Below the pieces are notes generated by a model. That model worked only from the letters and a program-made list of their open reading frames with translations. It searched no databases and was not told where the DNA came from. The position numbers were made by a program, and so were the translations under genes. A stretch of DNA of 41,344 nt from Anaerolineae bacterium (lineage in GTDB: Bacteria; Chloroflexota; Anaerolineae; UBA1429): assembly GCA_007132185.1 (NCBI GenBank), contig SLPC01000235.1, positions 1 to 41,344 on the forward strand. Direction: 5' to 3'. Below are positions 16,738-25,830 of this stretch, in pieces; position 1 is the stretch's first letter; every line of letters starts with the position of its first letter.

Positions 16738-18606
16738 TCAGGGGGCATCCGGCTCTGGCAGTGCCTCGGCCACGCCTCCGAAACGCGCCAGGAGTTGCGC
16801 CTCAGAGAGTGGCTCGGTCTTGCGAAAGATGAGCGGCATGGGATGATCATAGACACTATAGCTCTCGTCGGCGCGCCCCAGCACCAGATCCGTAGGCCGC
16901 CGCCCTTCTTCGGCCAGCAGACGGGGCATGGGCAGATCAGGGTCTCGAAAGGTCTCGTGCACCAGCCGCACGTTTGCCAGCTCGGGATAGACCTGGGCAA
17001 AATAGACCAGCTCAAAGCCCAGCTCCTCGGCCATGAGCAACTCGTAGTAACGGGTGGTCAGGGGATACCGCTCGGGTAGCCTCGGAATCGAGTTGTAGAG
17101 CCGGTGGCTCGAGATGACGATATAGTCGCTGACCTGCAGCCCGTGCAGCAGATCCTCCAGCTTTTCGGTATCATCGGCGTAATAGGCCCCAAAGATCACG
17201 TACCGATAGCGCAACCAACAATCCAGCTCGTCGCGCCCCTGCGGCATGGGCAGCGGGTTGTCCCAATGCTCGATCATCAGTACCTGTCGAGCCGGGATCT
17301 CGTTACAGATCCACTCGGTCGCCTGCATCCAGGGGTGGGTGCTCCTGTATACGTTCAGATAGGCGGCCACGTACAGCCCGCTGGCCGCCAGGACCACGAC
17401 GCTGATCGCTAGGCCCAAGACGCGCCAGACCCTTGCTGAGCGAATCATTGCCAATAGGAGCGCCGCCCCCCACAGGCACAGCAGCGGGATCACGGGCAGC
17501 ATATAGCGCAAGAACTTGGCGTGGAAAGAGCCGGTGATGCCAAAATAGACCAGGAACCAGGCCAGGGGGATGGCCACGATCCCGAGTTGCGCCCAGCGCC
17601 GCCGGATCGCGTATCGTATGGCCTGGCCGATGGCGGCCAGGGCTCCCGCCACGCCAATCACACCCAGCGGAATGCCCATGGACCAGACCACCGTCTGCGA
17701 CAAGAGATAGAGATAGGGCTGGGTGCCCACATACTGGCGGGTGTAGGGCATGTCGATGATGCCGCGCGCCATCCAGCTTTCTTTCAGGACATCCCCCACA
17801 AACTGGCTCGCATCGATCAGGGCGTAAGGCTGCAGCAAAAGGAACGTCGCTAGGGCCACGCCACCAACGATGGCAAGATCCTGCGCAGCGCGGGGCAACG
17901 CAGAGCTTGGTGAATCGTCCTCGCGACGCTGAACGGCTGCCCCCAGACAAGCCAGCCCCAGCGGCACGACTAGCGGAGCGGCGCTGATCTTGGTGGCCAG
18001 CGCCGCTCCCAAAGCGGCACCAACGCCGATCCAGCGTCGAGTGCTTGGCCGCTGCATGGCCCGCACCGCCAGATAGAGGATTAGCATGACAAAAAAGGCC
18101 AGCATGGTGTCTACCGCATAGAAATGGGAAAGCTGAACGTGCAGCACGGTGAGAGCAACCAGGGTAGCACCCAGCAGTCCCACGGCCTCATCATATAGCG
18201 TGCGCCCCAGAGCGTACACCAACGCCACGGTGCCTACGTCGGCCAGCGCCGAAAAGACGCGCCCAATGGCATAAAAGCTGCGCGGGCCGGCCATCGCAGG
18301 CTGAACAAGAGCTGCCAGACTGGCGGCGATACGCAACAGATAGAGGGGCAGAGACCCATACGCAAAAAAGCCGGGGTTCCACGGGCTCTCGGGCGAAAGC
18401 AGCAGGGCGGGGTCGGGCGGCCAGGGGAAGGAGAGCTGTGCCGTAACGAACATGATCTGACGCTCGTCCGGATGGAACAAAAAGCCGCGATCCCAGGTCA
18501 GGCGGTAGAGCCTGACGAATAGAGCAACCGCCAGGATCGCGCCCAGCAACAGCCGGACAAAAGCCTGGCGGCGTCGAGAGGGGGTGTGGGCGGAGAGTTG
18601 CAGCAT
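16738..18606 (-). CDS. PMT/ArnT-like (GT39/GT-C) membrane glycosyltransferase
   Basis: 622 residues. HPDER at 45-49 lies in the first outer loop after the first membrane span, followed by about ten further hydrophobic segments, including SHFYAVDTMLAFFV. The soluble C-terminal domain of about 190 residues contains SIPRLPERYPLTTRYYE (506-522) and SVYDHPMPLIF. The same motifs in the same order occur in residues 1-660 of the giant protein, so this is a separate paralogue of that module. It starts at ATG 18606 after GAGAGG, 24 bases past the lepA stop, and may be read through from lepA. It is predicted to transfer a sugar from a polyprenyl-phosphate donor outside the membrane; substrate unknown. 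Confidence 0.87.
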   Translation of the reverse strand: MLQLSAHTPSRRRQAFVRLLLGAILAVALFVRLYRLTWDRGFLFHPDERQIMFVTAQLSFPWPPDPALLLSPESPWNPGFFAYGSLPLYLLRIAASLAALVQPAMAGPRSFYAIGRVFSALADVGTVALVYALGRTLYDEAVGLLGATLVALTVLHVQLSHFYAVDTMLAFFVMLILYLAVRAMQRPSTRRWIGVGAALGAALATKISAAPLVVPLGLACLGAAVQRREDDSPSSALPRAAQDLAIVGGVALATFLLLQPYALIDASQFVGDVLKESWMARGIIDMPYTRQYVGTQPYLYLLSQTVVWSMGIPLGVIGVAGALAAIGQAIRYAIRRRWAQLGIVAIPLAWFLVYFGITGSFHAKFLRYMLPVIPLLCLWGAALLLAMIRSARVWRVLGLAISVVVLAASGLYVAAYLNVYRSTHPWMQATEWICNEIPARQVLMIEHWDNPLPMPQGRDELDCWLRYRYVIFGAYYADDTEKLEDLLHGLQVSDYIVISSHRLYNSIPRLPERYPLTTRYYELLMAEELGFELVYFAQVYPELANVRLVHETFRDPDLPMPRLLAEEGRRPTDLVLGRADESYSVYDHPMPLIFRKTEPLSEAQLLARFGGVAEALPEPDAP

Positions 18607-18630
18607 CCTATCCTCTCGTTGGGCGCGATC

Positions 18631-20448
18631 CTAGTCGTTCAGACGCAACACGGCCATGAATGCCTCCTGGGGCAGATCCACCTTGCCCACGCGCTTCAAG
18701 CGGCGGCGCCCTTCCTTTTGGCGCTCCAGCAGCTTGCGCTTGCGCGTCACATCGCCACCATAGCATTTGGCCAGCACGTCCTTGCGCGTTGCCTTGACGT
18801 TGGTCCTGGCGATGACCTTGCTACCGATAGCGGCCTGGATCGGCACCGCAAAGAGCTGCGATGGTATCACTTCCTTGAGGCGGCGCACCAGCAGGCTTCC
18901 CTTATCGTAGGCGCTGTCCCGATGCACGATCAACGACAGGGCATCCACCGGTTCCTCATTGACCAGAATATCCATCTTGACCAGATCGCCGGGACGGTGG
19001 CCGTCAAAAGCATAGTCCATCGAGGCATAGCCTCGCGTCCGCGACTTGAGCTGATCGTGGAAATCCACCAGTATCTCGGCCAGCGGGATATAGAACTCTA
19101 ACACCACGCGCCGCTCGTCCAGATATTCCAGCTTTTCGAACTCGCCGCGCCGCCCGGTGGTCAACTCCATCAGCGGGCCGATATACTCGCTGGGTGAGAA
19201 TAGACTGATGTGCATCCACGGCTCGTGGATCTCTTCCACCTGCGATAGGTTCGGTAGCTCGGACGGGTTGTCGACGATGATGACCTCGCCGTTGGTCAGG
19301 AGCACCTGGTATTCGACGCTGGGCGCCGTGGCCAGCAGTTCCAGCTCGTGCTCGCGCTCTAGCCGCTCCTGCACGATCTCCATATGCAACAACCCCAAAA
19401 AGCCGCAGCGAAAGCCCATGTTGAGCGCAGTCGACGACTCGGGCTGAAACACCAGTGATGCATCGTTGAGCTGCAGCTTCTCCAGGGCATCCCGCAGGTC
19501 AGTATAGTCGGCATTGTCCACGGGGTACAGCCCAGCATAGACCATGGGCTTGGGCGGCGCAAAGCCGGGTAGCGGCTCAGCAACTGGCTGTGTCGCACCG
19601 GTGATGGTATCGCCAACCCGGCAGTCGCGCACGTTCTTGAGCCCCGTTGCCACATAGCCCACATCGCCCGCCCCCAACTGGGCAACCGGGCGCATCTGAG
19701 GGCCAAAGACCCCCACCTCCATCGGCTCTATACGGCGCCGATTCGACATGGTCAGAAGCAGCGATTCCGCCTCGATGATACCATCCATCACCCGTACATA
19801 GGCGATCACGCCCTTGTACGAATCATAGTGCGAGTCAAAGACGAGGGCGCGCAGCGGCCGCGAGTCGTCGCCCATCGGCGGGCGAATGCGTTCGACGATG
19901 GCTTTGAGGAGCTCTTGGGCCCCCAGGCCCTCCTTGGCAGAAACGCGCAGCACCTCGTCGGCCGGCACCCCCAGCAGGTCCTCGATCTCATGGGCTACCT
20001 CGTCAGGCCTGGCGGCCGGCAGATCGATCTTGTTGATAACCGGGATAATGTCCAGGTCGTGCTCGAGGGCAAGATAGAGATTCGCCAGGGTCTGAGCCTC
20101 GATACCCTGGGCCGCATCCACCACCAGCACGGCTCCCTCACAGGCCGACAGAGCATGCGAGACCTCATAGGAAAAGTCCACATGCCCGGGGGTATCGATC
20201 AAGTTCAGCTCATACTGTTGGCCATCGGCATGGTCATGCAGCATACGCACAGCCTTGGCTTTGATGGTGATGCCCTTTTCGCGCTCCAGATCCATGCGAT
20301 CCAGCACCTGCTCGGCCATATCCCGCTCTCCAATGGTGCGGGTGAGCTCCAGCAGGCGATCGGAGAGGGTCGACTTACCATGATCGATATGAGCTATGAT
20401 GCAAAAGTTGCGCACGTGCGCTATCGGTGCAGCATTATTATGAGTCAA
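18631..20448 (-). CDS. lepA: Elongation factor 4 (LepA) GTPase
   Basis: 605 residues, normal for EF4, a ribosome-associated translational GTPase linked to back-translocation and to 30S biogenesis or initiation. G1 AHIDHGKST (19-27), G3 DTPGHVDF (85-92) and G4 NKID (139-142) are intact, then RVSAKEG as G5. Domain II, the EF-G-like domains and the EF4-specific C-terminal domain follow, with the Lys/Arg-rich stretch [15 protein letters not shown] typical of the family. The start is TTG 20448, giving [20 protein letters not shown]; no ATG fits before the P-loop strand. The Shine-Dalgarno is weak (AGGA). A terminator upstream isolates it from the AI-2E-family gene. Confidence 0.97.
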   Translation of the reverse strand: MTHNNAAPIAHVRNFCIIAHIDHGKSTLSDRLLELTRTIGERDMAEQVLDRMDLEREKGITIKAKAVRMLHDHADGQQYELNLIDTPGHVDFSYEVSHALSACEGAVLVVDAAQGIEAQTLANLYLALEHDLDIIPVINKIDLPAARPDEVAHEIEDLLGVPADEVLRVSAKEGLGAQELLKAIVERIRPPMGDDSRPLRALVFDSHYDSYKGVIAYVRVMDGIIEAESLLLTMSNRRRIEPMEVGVFGPQMRPVAQLGAGDVGYVATGLKNVRDCRVGDTITGATQPVAEPLPGFAPPKPMVYAGLYPVDNADYTDLRDALEKLQLNDASLVFQPESSTALNMGFRCGFLGLLHMEIVQERLEREHELELLATAPSVEYQVLLTNGEVIIVDNPSELPNLSQVEEIHEPWMHISLFSPSEYIGPLMELTTGRRGEFEKLEYLDERRVVLEFYIPLAEILVDFHDQLKSRTRGYASMDYAFDGHRPGDLVKMDILVNEEPVDALSLIVHRDSAYDKGSLLVRRLKEVIPSQLFAVPIQAAIGSKVIARTNVKATRKDVLAKCYGGDVTRKRKLLERQKEGRRRLKRVGKVDLPQEAFMAVLRLND

Positions 20449-20514
20449 GTTATTATCCTATGATGCTAGGGAGAAACAGCAAGACGACGCCGGATTACGA
20501 CCATCCAATCGTAT

Positions 20515-20520
20515 AGTATA
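20515..20520 (-). promoter_or_regulatory. Possible -10 element upstream of lepA
   Basis: TATACT on the minus strand, five of six matches to the -10 consensus, inside the palindrome GTATACTATAC and about 67 bases before the lepA start. The -35 region at 17 bases reads TTCGGC, a poor match. The terminator just upstream means lepA needs some promoter here. Confidence 0.35.
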
Positions 20521-20561
20521 CATCAGAGAATCATGAGGCCGAAACAGCATACCTCAGTGCG

Positions 20562-20604
20562 CAAAAGATGGATTCCCGAGTCCAGGCTGCTCAGGAACCC
20601 ATCT
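20562..20604 (-). terminator. Rho-independent terminator of the tlyA transcript
   Basis: Arms 20590-20604 and 20566-20580 form a 15-pair stem with a nine-base loop on the minus-strand RNA. Two of the pairs are G-U, and on the plus strand they become mismatches, so the structure favours minus-strand transcription. TTTTG follows. It lies 48 bases past the stop of the AI-2E-family gene. Confidence 0.75.
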
Positions 20605-20652
20605 ACATTGGCTCGGCTTTTACAGTCGGGCGCCGATGCCAGAATGCCAGAG

Positions 20653-21807
20653 CTAGAGAGTACGCGCTTGGAGAGTCGTCATGGCCATCTCGGGTGTTGC
20701 ACCTCGATCGGTCGTTCGCAGATACAGGTACTGGAACACATCCCGAATGATAGCCGCCACAGGGACAACGACGAGAACACCTATCAGGCCAGCGATCTCA
20801 CTAGCGACAATTACTAGCATCATGACAACCGCCGGATGAAAGCGCACGGCCCCGCCTCCGATCCTTGGGGCGAGCACGTTGCTTTCGATCTGCTGGATGA
20901 CGATAAAGCCCAGGGCCACCCACAGAGCCGTAGCTGGGCTTTGCAAGAATGCGACCAGAACCGCCGGAATGGCGCCAATCCAAGGACCCAAGAAGGGAAT
21001 GACCTCAAACATACCGGCGAGCGTACCTATGAGCAACGCTAACCGGATCCGAAACGCCAATAGCAGAGCGGTAGACATGAGACCCACCAATAGACCGATG
21101 ATGAGCTGCCCACGAATGTAGGCACCCAACAGACCGTCGATGATGACGACGATATTGCGCACATCAGGCTCGATCTTGCTGGGTATCATGCGCCGTATGC
21201 CACGCCGGAAATGACGGCTGTCGTTCAGGACATAAAAGAGCCAGAACGGGATGATAAAGATACCCAGGATAAAACTCAGCGTCTGCCACAGCGTTCGTAG
21301 CGTCCCCTCAATACCCATCAGGACGGCTTCACCTAACGTACGCATAGCATCATCCAGGGCCTCATCAATCGCATCACTAATCCCCGCCGGGACGCGATCC
21401 ATTAGATTCTGCAGATCCGTCCGCAATAGCTGATCCACCTGCTCGATATAGTCGGGCAATAATCCGCCAAACTCTGCCGCCTGATTAACCAGGGCAGGTA
21501 TGAAAAAGGCCAGCATACCAGCGATGATCCCAATGACCACCAGGTAGAGCAGCAGAATGGCAAGTGGACGCGCGATTCCCCATCTTCGCAGAAATGGGGG
21601 TGCATAGCCGTCGAGAAAATCCACCACGGGAACGAACAGATAGACGAGGACGAGACCGATCATAAAAGGAACGATTGCCGTCATCGCCGAGCGGATGATC
21701 GCCAACACGACAAGCACAGCAACCGCAACCAGCAGCGTACGATAGCGCTGCGCCGGAGTGCTTAGCCATGGAGGCATCGATATGGATCCTTTGCGTGCAT
21801 TGGTCAT
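20653..21807 (-). CDS. AI-2E family (PerM/YdiK-type) membrane protein
   Basis: 384 residues with the layout of the AI-2E transporter family: hydrophobic hairpins at the N-terminus ([19 protein letters not shown], about 49-67), a central amphipathic region, then [33 protein letters not shown], the signature [16 protein letters not shown], and [15 protein letters not shown] near 310-324. The family name comes from one E. coli member; other members are Na+/H+ antiporters or of unknown substrate, so quorum signalling is not implied. Its start shares ATGA with the tlyA stop, and the transcript ends at the hairpin at 20562-20604. A later ATG (MPPWLS) is possible, but the overlap favours 21807. Confidence 0.9.
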   Translation of the reverse strand: MTNARKGSISMPPWLSTPAQRYRTLLVAVAVLVVLAIIRSAMTAIVPFMIGLVLVYLFVPVVDFLDGYAPPFLRRWGIARPLAILLLYLVVIGIIAGMLAFFIPALVNQAAEFGGLLPDYIEQVDQLLRTDLQNLMDRVPAGISDAIDEALDDAMRTLGEAVLMGIEGTLRTLWQTLSFILGIFIIPFWLFYVLNDSRHFRRGIRRMIPSKIEPDVRNIVVIIDGLLGAYIRGQLIIGLLVGLMSTALLLAFRIRLALLIGTLAGMFEVIPFLGPWIGAIPAVLVAFLQSPATALWVALGFIVIQQIESNVLAPRIGGGAVRFHPAVVMMLVIVASEIAGLIGVLVVVPVAAIIRDVFQYLYLRTTDRGATPEMAMTTLQARTL

Positions 21808-22592
21808 GGTAAATCAACCACCTGTTCAATGGCCTTGGGAATGGCAATCGCCGAATGGTGATTGCCTTTGCCCAGCCAGGCCAAAAACTCGATGTTTCCT
21901 GCCGGCCCCTTGATGGGCGAGCGAGTCAGGCCGCGCAGGTGCCATCCGCCGCCAGTAGCATTAGTGAGAACCCTTTCGAGAACGTCAAGATGCGTCTGGC
22001 GGCTTCGCACGACGCCCCCCTTGCCGACGTGCTCGGCGCCCGCTTCAAATTGAGGCTTGATCAGGGCCACAGCCTGTCCTTCTTCTACCAACCAATCATA
22101 GATGCGAGGAAGAATCAACGATAATGAAATGAACGAGACATCCGCACTTGCCAGTTGAATGGGCTCTGGCAGCGCCTCCAGATGCCTGGCATTGGTCCGC
22201 TCCATGACCACGACGCGCGGGTCCTGGCGCAGAGTCCAGGCCAACTGACCATAGCCAACATCGATGGCATAGACCCTGACAGCGCCACGCTGCAACCACA
22301 GATCGGTAAAGCCTCCCGTGGAGGCGCCCACATCGGCGACGACACATCCCGCGGGAGAGATGCCGAACTCGTCCAACGCCTTCTGCAGCTTGTATCCGCC
22401 GCGGCTCACATAGGGCGGCCCGGCCTCCACGGTAATCTCGGACGTCGGGCTCACACGGGTGCCCGGCTTGTCGGCCACCTGCCCATTCACCCGCACCTCG
22501 CCCGCCATGATCATGCGACGCGCCTGCTCACGGCTGGGCGCCAGCCCCAACTGATGGACCAGGACATCCAACCGGGATGGTTTCTGGCTCAT
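21804..22592 (-). CDS. tlyA: TlyA-family rRNA methyltransferase
   Basis: 262 residues: an S4 RNA-binding domain (about 7-60; [20 protein letters not shown]), the hinge YVSRGGYKL (61-69), then an FtsJ-like methyltransferase with SAM motif [14 protein letters not shown] (85-97), IDVGYGQL, and [13 protein letters not shown]. TlyA enzymes 2'-O-methylate 16S C1409 and/or 23S C1920; shorter types act on 16S only. The older name haemolysin A is misleading. The start ATG has an in-frame TGA two codons upstream and only a poor Shine-Dalgarno of its own. A tiny overlapping leader frame with a good ribosome site lies in front. Coupled to the AI-2E-family gene by an ATGA overlap. Confidence 0.92.
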   Translation of the reverse strand: MSQKPSRLDVLVHQLGLAPSREQARRMIMAGEVRVNGQVADKPGTRVSPTSEITVEAGPPYVSRGGYKLQKALDEFGISPAGCVVADVGASTGGFTDLWLQRGAVRVYAIDVGYGQLAWTLRQDPRVVVMERTNARHLEALPEPIQLASADVSFISLSLILPRIYDWLVEEGQAVALIKPQFEAGAEHVGKGGVVRSRQTHLDVLERVLTNATGGGWHLRGLTRSPIKGPAGNIEFLAWLGKGNHHSAIAIPKAIEQVVDLP

Positions 22593-22615
22593 CTTTCACA
22601 GCCTGACATGTCCAT
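22589..22615 (-). CDS. Possible eight-codon leader peptide coupled to tlyA
   Basis: On the minus strand ATG at 22615 opens MDMSGCER and stops at TGA 22589-22591, which overlaps the tlyA ATG as ATGA. GTGAGGAG lies two bases before this ATG and eight bases before the next in-frame ATG (22609, giving MSGCER), which is the better spacing. tlyA itself has only GAAAG in front, so reinitiation from the leader would explain how it is translated. A short frame like this can also arise by chance. Confidence 0.35.
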   Translation of the reverse strand: MDMSGCER

Positions 22616-22639
22616 CTCTCCTCACGTCATAGGAGCGTT

Positions 22640-22668
22640 TTGACGCCAAATGTTGCCCAGACTAAGAT
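22640..22668 (+). promoter_or_regulatory. Sigma70-type promoter for the UbiA-family gene
   Basis: TTGACG (22640-22645), a 17-base spacer, TAAGAT (22663-22668): 5/6 and 4/6 matches at ideal spacing. The -10 ends 27 bases before the ATG and the leader contains AGGAGG. It faces away from tlyA, so this 103-base gap is a divergent control region. Confidence 0.65.
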
Positions 22669-22695
22669 AGACTGATCTTTGGCAGGAGGCCCTCG

Positions 22696-23568
22696 ATGCG
22701 TTATCCGCTGCTCAAGGCCATGCGCCCCAAGCAATGGCTCAAGAATGTCTTTGTGCTGGCCGGGCTATTCTTTGATGCCCGCCTGCTCGATCGGGTAGCC
22801 CTGCTCCGCAGTTTGGGCGCGTTCATCATCTTTTGCGCCATCTCTAGCGCCATCTATCTGACCAACGACCTGGCAGATATCGAGAATGATCGCAGACATC
22901 CCACCAAGCGTCACCGCCCTCTGGCCTCGGGTGCCCTGCCCCCCGGTGTGGCCCGGGTGACCGCGGGCCTGTTGGCCATAGGGGGCCTCATCGGAGCCCT
23001 GCTGCTCAACACCGGGCTCTTCTGGATAGTCCTCGTCTACCTGGGCATGATGACCCTGTACAACCATTGGCTCAAGCACATGGTGATCATCGACGTGCTC
23101 ACTATTGCCTTTGGGTTCGTTCTGCGCGTATATGCGGGCGCCATCGTTGTCCAAGTGTCCCGGTTCTCGCCGTGGCTCTATGTCTGTACCACCTTGTTGG
23201 CGCTATTCATCGCATTGAACAGACGTCGCCACGAGATCATACTTCTGCAGCAGGATGCCAACAACCACCGAGCCATCCTCGAAGAGTACTCGATCCCCTT
23301 TTTGGACGAGATGACCTCGCTGGTTACGGCCACGACCATAGCCGCCTATTCATTCTACACCTTTTCGGCGCCCAATCTACCCTCCAATCATACTATGATG
23401 CTTACGATTCCCTTTGTGTTATATGGGATCTTTCGCTATCTGTATCTGATCCACGTACGCAGGCTGGGGGGGGCGCCTGAGGAGGTCGTGCTGGGTGATA
23501 GACCGTTGATGATCAGCATACTGCTCTGGGCAATGACCGCCGGCCTGGTTCTCTACGGGCCCTGGTAG
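22696..23568 (+). CDS. UbiA-family decaprenyl-phosphate phosphoribosyltransferase-like enzyme
   Basis: 290 residues, polytopic, the only plus-strand gene. The first Asp-rich motif reads NDLADIENDRRHPTKRHRP (57-75), whose ExDRxHPxKxxRP extension is typical of DPPR synthases such as mycobacterial Rv3806c rather than of quinone prenyltransferases. The second region is YNHWLKHMVIIDVLTIAFG (122-140) followed by VLRVYAGA. NRRRHE and GGAPEEVVLGDRPL also match that subfamily. The expected reaction is transfer of 5-phosphoribose from PRPP to polyprenyl phosphate, the first step to lipid-linked arabinose or ribose donors. AGGAGG lies six bases before the ATG. The later steps (phosphatase, DprE1/E2) are not in the window. 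UbiA family is certain; the donor is inferred. Confidence 0.82.
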   Translation: MRYPLLKAMRPKQWLKNVFVLAGLFFDARLLDRVALLRSLGAFIIFCAISSAIYLTNDLADIENDRRHPTKRHRPLASGALPPGVARVTAGLLAIGGLIGALLLNTGLFWIVLVYLGMMTLYNHWLKHMVIIDVLTIAFGFVLRVYAGAIVVQVSRFSPWLYVCTTLLALFIALNRRRHEIILLQQDANNHRAILEEYSIPFLDEMTSLVTATTIAAYSFYTFSAPNLPSNHTMMLTIPFVLYGIFRYLYLIHVRRLGGAPEEVVLGDRPLMISILLWAMTAGLVLYGPW

Positions 23569-23604
23569 CTGGCTGCCACTGGCACATAGCTGGCAATGCA
23601 ACAC

Positions 23605-23632
23605 ACGGCAGAGGGCCTACGCCCCCTGCCGT
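23605..23632 (-). terminator. Terminator hairpin after rpsI, between convergent genes
   Basis: On the minus strand ACGGCAGGGGGC-GTAG-GCCCTCTGCCGT gives a 12-pair stem with one G-U pair and a four-base loop, followed by GTGTGTTGC. On the plus strand the wobble becomes an A-C mismatch, so it best serves the ribosomal transcript but may also stop the UbiA-family transcript. The T tract is weak. It lies 27 bases past the rpsI stop. Confidence 0.65.
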
Positions 23633-23658
23633 ATAATGGGCAATAACCCGTAATCCTT

Positions 23659-24051
23659 CTAGCGCTTGGTGTACTGCGGCGCCTTGCGTGCACGCTTGAG
23701 ACCCGGCTTTTTACGCTCCTTGGTGCGCGGATCGCGGGTCAGGTAACCTGCCTTACGCAGAGGCTGGCGCAACTCGGGATCCGACTCTAAGAGTGCGCGT
23801 GCAATACCGTGGCGGATCGCGCCGGCCTGGCCGGTGATTCCGCCACCGCGTACCACCACCGAAATACGGAACTTGCTCTCCATATCGGTAGCACGCAGCG
23901 GCTCCAGAGCATCATTCAGGTCTATCTCCCGCGAAAAATACTCTTCCGCCGGCTTGCCATTGATCACAAAACCCGCCTCGCCGGGGTACAGGCGCACCCT
24001 CGCCGAAGCCGACTTGCGCCGACCTGTGCCATAAAAGTATGTCAACGTCAC
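23659..24051 (-). CDS. rpsI: 30S ribosomal protein S9
   Basis: 130 residues. [16 protein letters not shown] at the N-terminus, the core [19 protein letters not shown] and the basic tail ending [17 protein letters not shown] are diagnostic; the C-terminal Lys-Arg reaches the P-site tRNA. The start is GTG 24051, with GGGAGG seven bases in front. It is the last gene of the long ribosomal run, 35 bases after rplM, and is followed by the terminator hairpin. The rplM-rpsI pairing is universal in bacteria. Confidence 0.98.
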   Translation of the reverse strand: MTLTYFYGTGRRKSASARVRLYPGEAGFVINGKPAEEYFSREIDLNDALEPLRATDMESKFRISVVVRGGGITGQAGAIRHGIARALLESDPELRQPLRKAGYLTRDPRTKERKKPGLKRARKAPQYTKR

Positions 24052-24086
24052 CTAGCATCCTCCCACATGGTTCGAGTCATCGTCTG

Positions 24087-24515
24087 TTACAGTTCCAACG
24101 GTTCTGGCTTCTGCGCCGCATGGGGATGCGAATCCCCCACGTATACCTTGAGCTTTTTGAACATGGCACGCCCCAGCTTGTTCTTGGGCAACATGCCTCG
24201 TACAGCGTGCTCGACCACCCGCTCAGGGTGCGTCTGCAGCATGCGCTGGAGGGTCACTTGCTTGAGGCCCCCCGGATAGTGCGAGTGCCGGTAGTAGATC
24301 TTGTCCTGCAGCTTGTTGCCCGTCACCTCGATCTTGCCCGCATTGATGACAACCACGAAATCGCCCACATCCATGCTGGGGGTAAAGGTTGGCTTGTGCT
24401 TGCCGCGCAGGATCGTGGCGATACGGGTCGCCAGTCGCCCGAGGTTCTGCCCCTCGGCATCCACCACATACCACGTACGCTCAATATCGCCTTGTTTCAC
24501 TACATAAGTATTCAC
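24087..24515 (-). CDS. rplM: 50S ribosomal protein L13
   Basis: 142 residues, standard size. [19 protein letters not shown] near the N-terminus, then [27 protein letters not shown] and [13 protein letters not shown], are conserved L13 segments. L13 is an early-assembly protein binding 23S rRNA domain II. The start is GTG 24515, preceded by AAGGAG nine bases upstream. The 58-base gap after truA holds a small CCGCC/GGCGG hairpin (24531-24543). Confidence 0.98.
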   Translation of the reverse strand: MNTYVVKQGDIERTWYVVDAEGQNLGRLATRIATILRGKHKPTFTPSMDVGDFVVVINAGKIEVTGNKLQDKIYYRHSHYPGGLKQVTLQRMLQTHPERVVEHAVRGMLPKNKLGRAMFKKLKVYVGDSHPHAAQKPEPLEL

Positions 24516-24573
24516 TTTTTGTCACTCCTTCCGCCTCTGGCGGCTTGCCGCTCTATGCGTGTACCTGTCCCGC

Positions 24574-25344
24574 TCACGATCCATACTCTACATGCCAGAG
24601 CGACAACCCACAGGCTGCCGCCGGAGGGCTGGCCCGGCGTATTTCTCGCGCCCCAAGTATGTTGTCGAACCCACCAGGGTCCAAAGCCCCTGAACCTACA
24701 TCGATCAGCGTGCCCACGATCCGCCGCACCATGCCCCGCAGGAATCCATTGGCAATGATGCGAAACTCGCCCATCTCGATCGTTTGCCCGCAACCCCATG
24801 CCAATGATCGTTGGCGCCAACCCGCCTCATAGATCGTGCGGACCGTCCCTTCTCCGTTGGGCGCCTGCCCGAACGCAGCGAAATCCGCCTGGCGGACGAG
24901 CGACGCTGATGCCTGCTCCATCGCTGCCCACCCAACCGGGCGCCCCAGATGGTGGGCGTATCGATCCAACAGTGGCTCTCGAACGGGCGCGATATACAGC
25001 TTGTAACGGTACTCGCGGCTCTTGGCGCTATACCGCGCATGGAACCGCTCGGACGCCTCGGCGCTCTCGCGTACGGCAACGTCTGGCGGCAATAGCGCGT
25101 TCATGCCGCGCTGCAGATCCTCAAGCGAGTGGCGCCACTCGGCTCGAAAGCTGATCACCTGACCCTGCGCATGCACCCCGGCATCGGTTCTGCCGGCCCC
25201 GTGCACTCGCACGGGCTTTGTTGTCAGCCGGGCCAGAGCCTCTTCCAACTCGCCCTGAATAGTAGGACGATCCACCTGAATTTGAAAGCCGCTGTAGGCC
25301 GTGCCGTCATAGGCGACGGTCATACGATAGTTACGCGCATCCAC
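24574..25344 (-). CDS. truA: tRNA pseudouridine(38-40) synthase TruA
   Basis: 256 residues, typical for TruA, which isomerises uridines 38-40 in the anticodon arm. The catalytic Asp is D54 in HGAGRTDAGVHAQGQV. AYDGTAYSGFQIQ (11-23) and the C-terminal FRIIANGFLRGMVRRIVGTL are also typical. The start is GTG 25344 with GAGG four bases in front. It stands 23 bases after rplQ and 58 before rplM, the place it also occupies in Firmicutes clusters, though without the ECF transporter genes found there. Confidence 0.96.
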   Translation of the reverse strand: MDARNYRMTVAYDGTAYSGFQIQVDRPTIQGELEEALARLTTKPVRVHGAGRTDAGVHAQGQVISFRAEWRHSLEDLQRGMNALLPPDVAVRESAEASERFHARYSAKSREYRYKLYIAPVREPLLDRYAHHLGRPVGWAAMEQASASLVRQADFAAFGQAPNGEGTVRTIYEAGWRQRSLAWGCGQTIEMGEFRIIANGFLRGMVRRIVGTLIDVGSGALDPGGFDNILGAREIRRASPPAAACGLSLWHVEYGS

Positions 25345-25367
25345 GCTGCCTCAGCTCTTTTGTGGAT

Positions 25368-25745
25368 CTAGACCCACTCCAAGATCGCCATCTCGGCGTT
25401 GTCGCCCTTGCGCGGCTCTAGATCCAAAACGCGCGTATATCCACCAGTACGGTCGGCATAGCGCGGTGCAATCTCGTCGAACAGCTTGCCGACCAGTCGG
25501 CGATTGCCCAGCTCTACAGCTGCCAGCCGACGCTCGTGCACATCGTGCCCGTCGGCAGCGCGCTTCTCCATGCCTTGCTTGGCAATAGAGATCAGCCGCT
25601 CGGCATCACTCCGTACAAACAGCGCCTTGGCCTTGGTCGTGCGGATCTGCTCATGCTCGACCAAGGCCCTAACCAGATTCCTGCGTAACGCCTTGCGATG
25701 CGCCGTATCGCGCCCCAGGCGACGGCCGGCTACACGGTGTCTCAT
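25368..25745 (-). CDS. rplQ: 50S ribosomal protein L17
   Basis: 125 residues. MRHRVAGRRLGRDTAHRKAL and RNLVRALVEHEQIRTTKAKA are the family signature; RYADRTGGYTRVLDLEPRKGD closes the conserved domain, with no long C-terminal extension. L17 lies near the peptide exit tunnel. The ATG at 25745 has AGAGG nine bases upstream. It follows rpoA after 85 bases, the usual order at the end of the alpha operon. Confidence 0.98.
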   Translation of the reverse strand: MRHRVAGRRLGRDTAHRKALRRNLVRALVEHEQIRTTKAKALFVRSDAERLISIAKQGMEKRAADGHDVHERRLAAVELGNRRLVGKLFDEIAPRYADRTGGYTRVLDLEPRKGDNAEMAILEWV

Positions 25746-25830
25746 GATTCGCTACCTCTCCGTGGATATATGCTACATTTCCCCACAGACCCTTGCGGGC
25801 CGTGGCCACACCGGGTGTGGGTGCACAAAG

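Noticed and set aside
20653-21807. Reading the AI-2E-family gene as a quorum-sensing exporter
   Set aside because: The family is broad with mixed functions, and nothing nearby concerns autoinducers.
23632-23637. TATAAT on the plus strand beside the rpsI terminator
   Set aside because: No -35 at suitable spacing (that region is the hairpin) and it would read antisense into rpsI.
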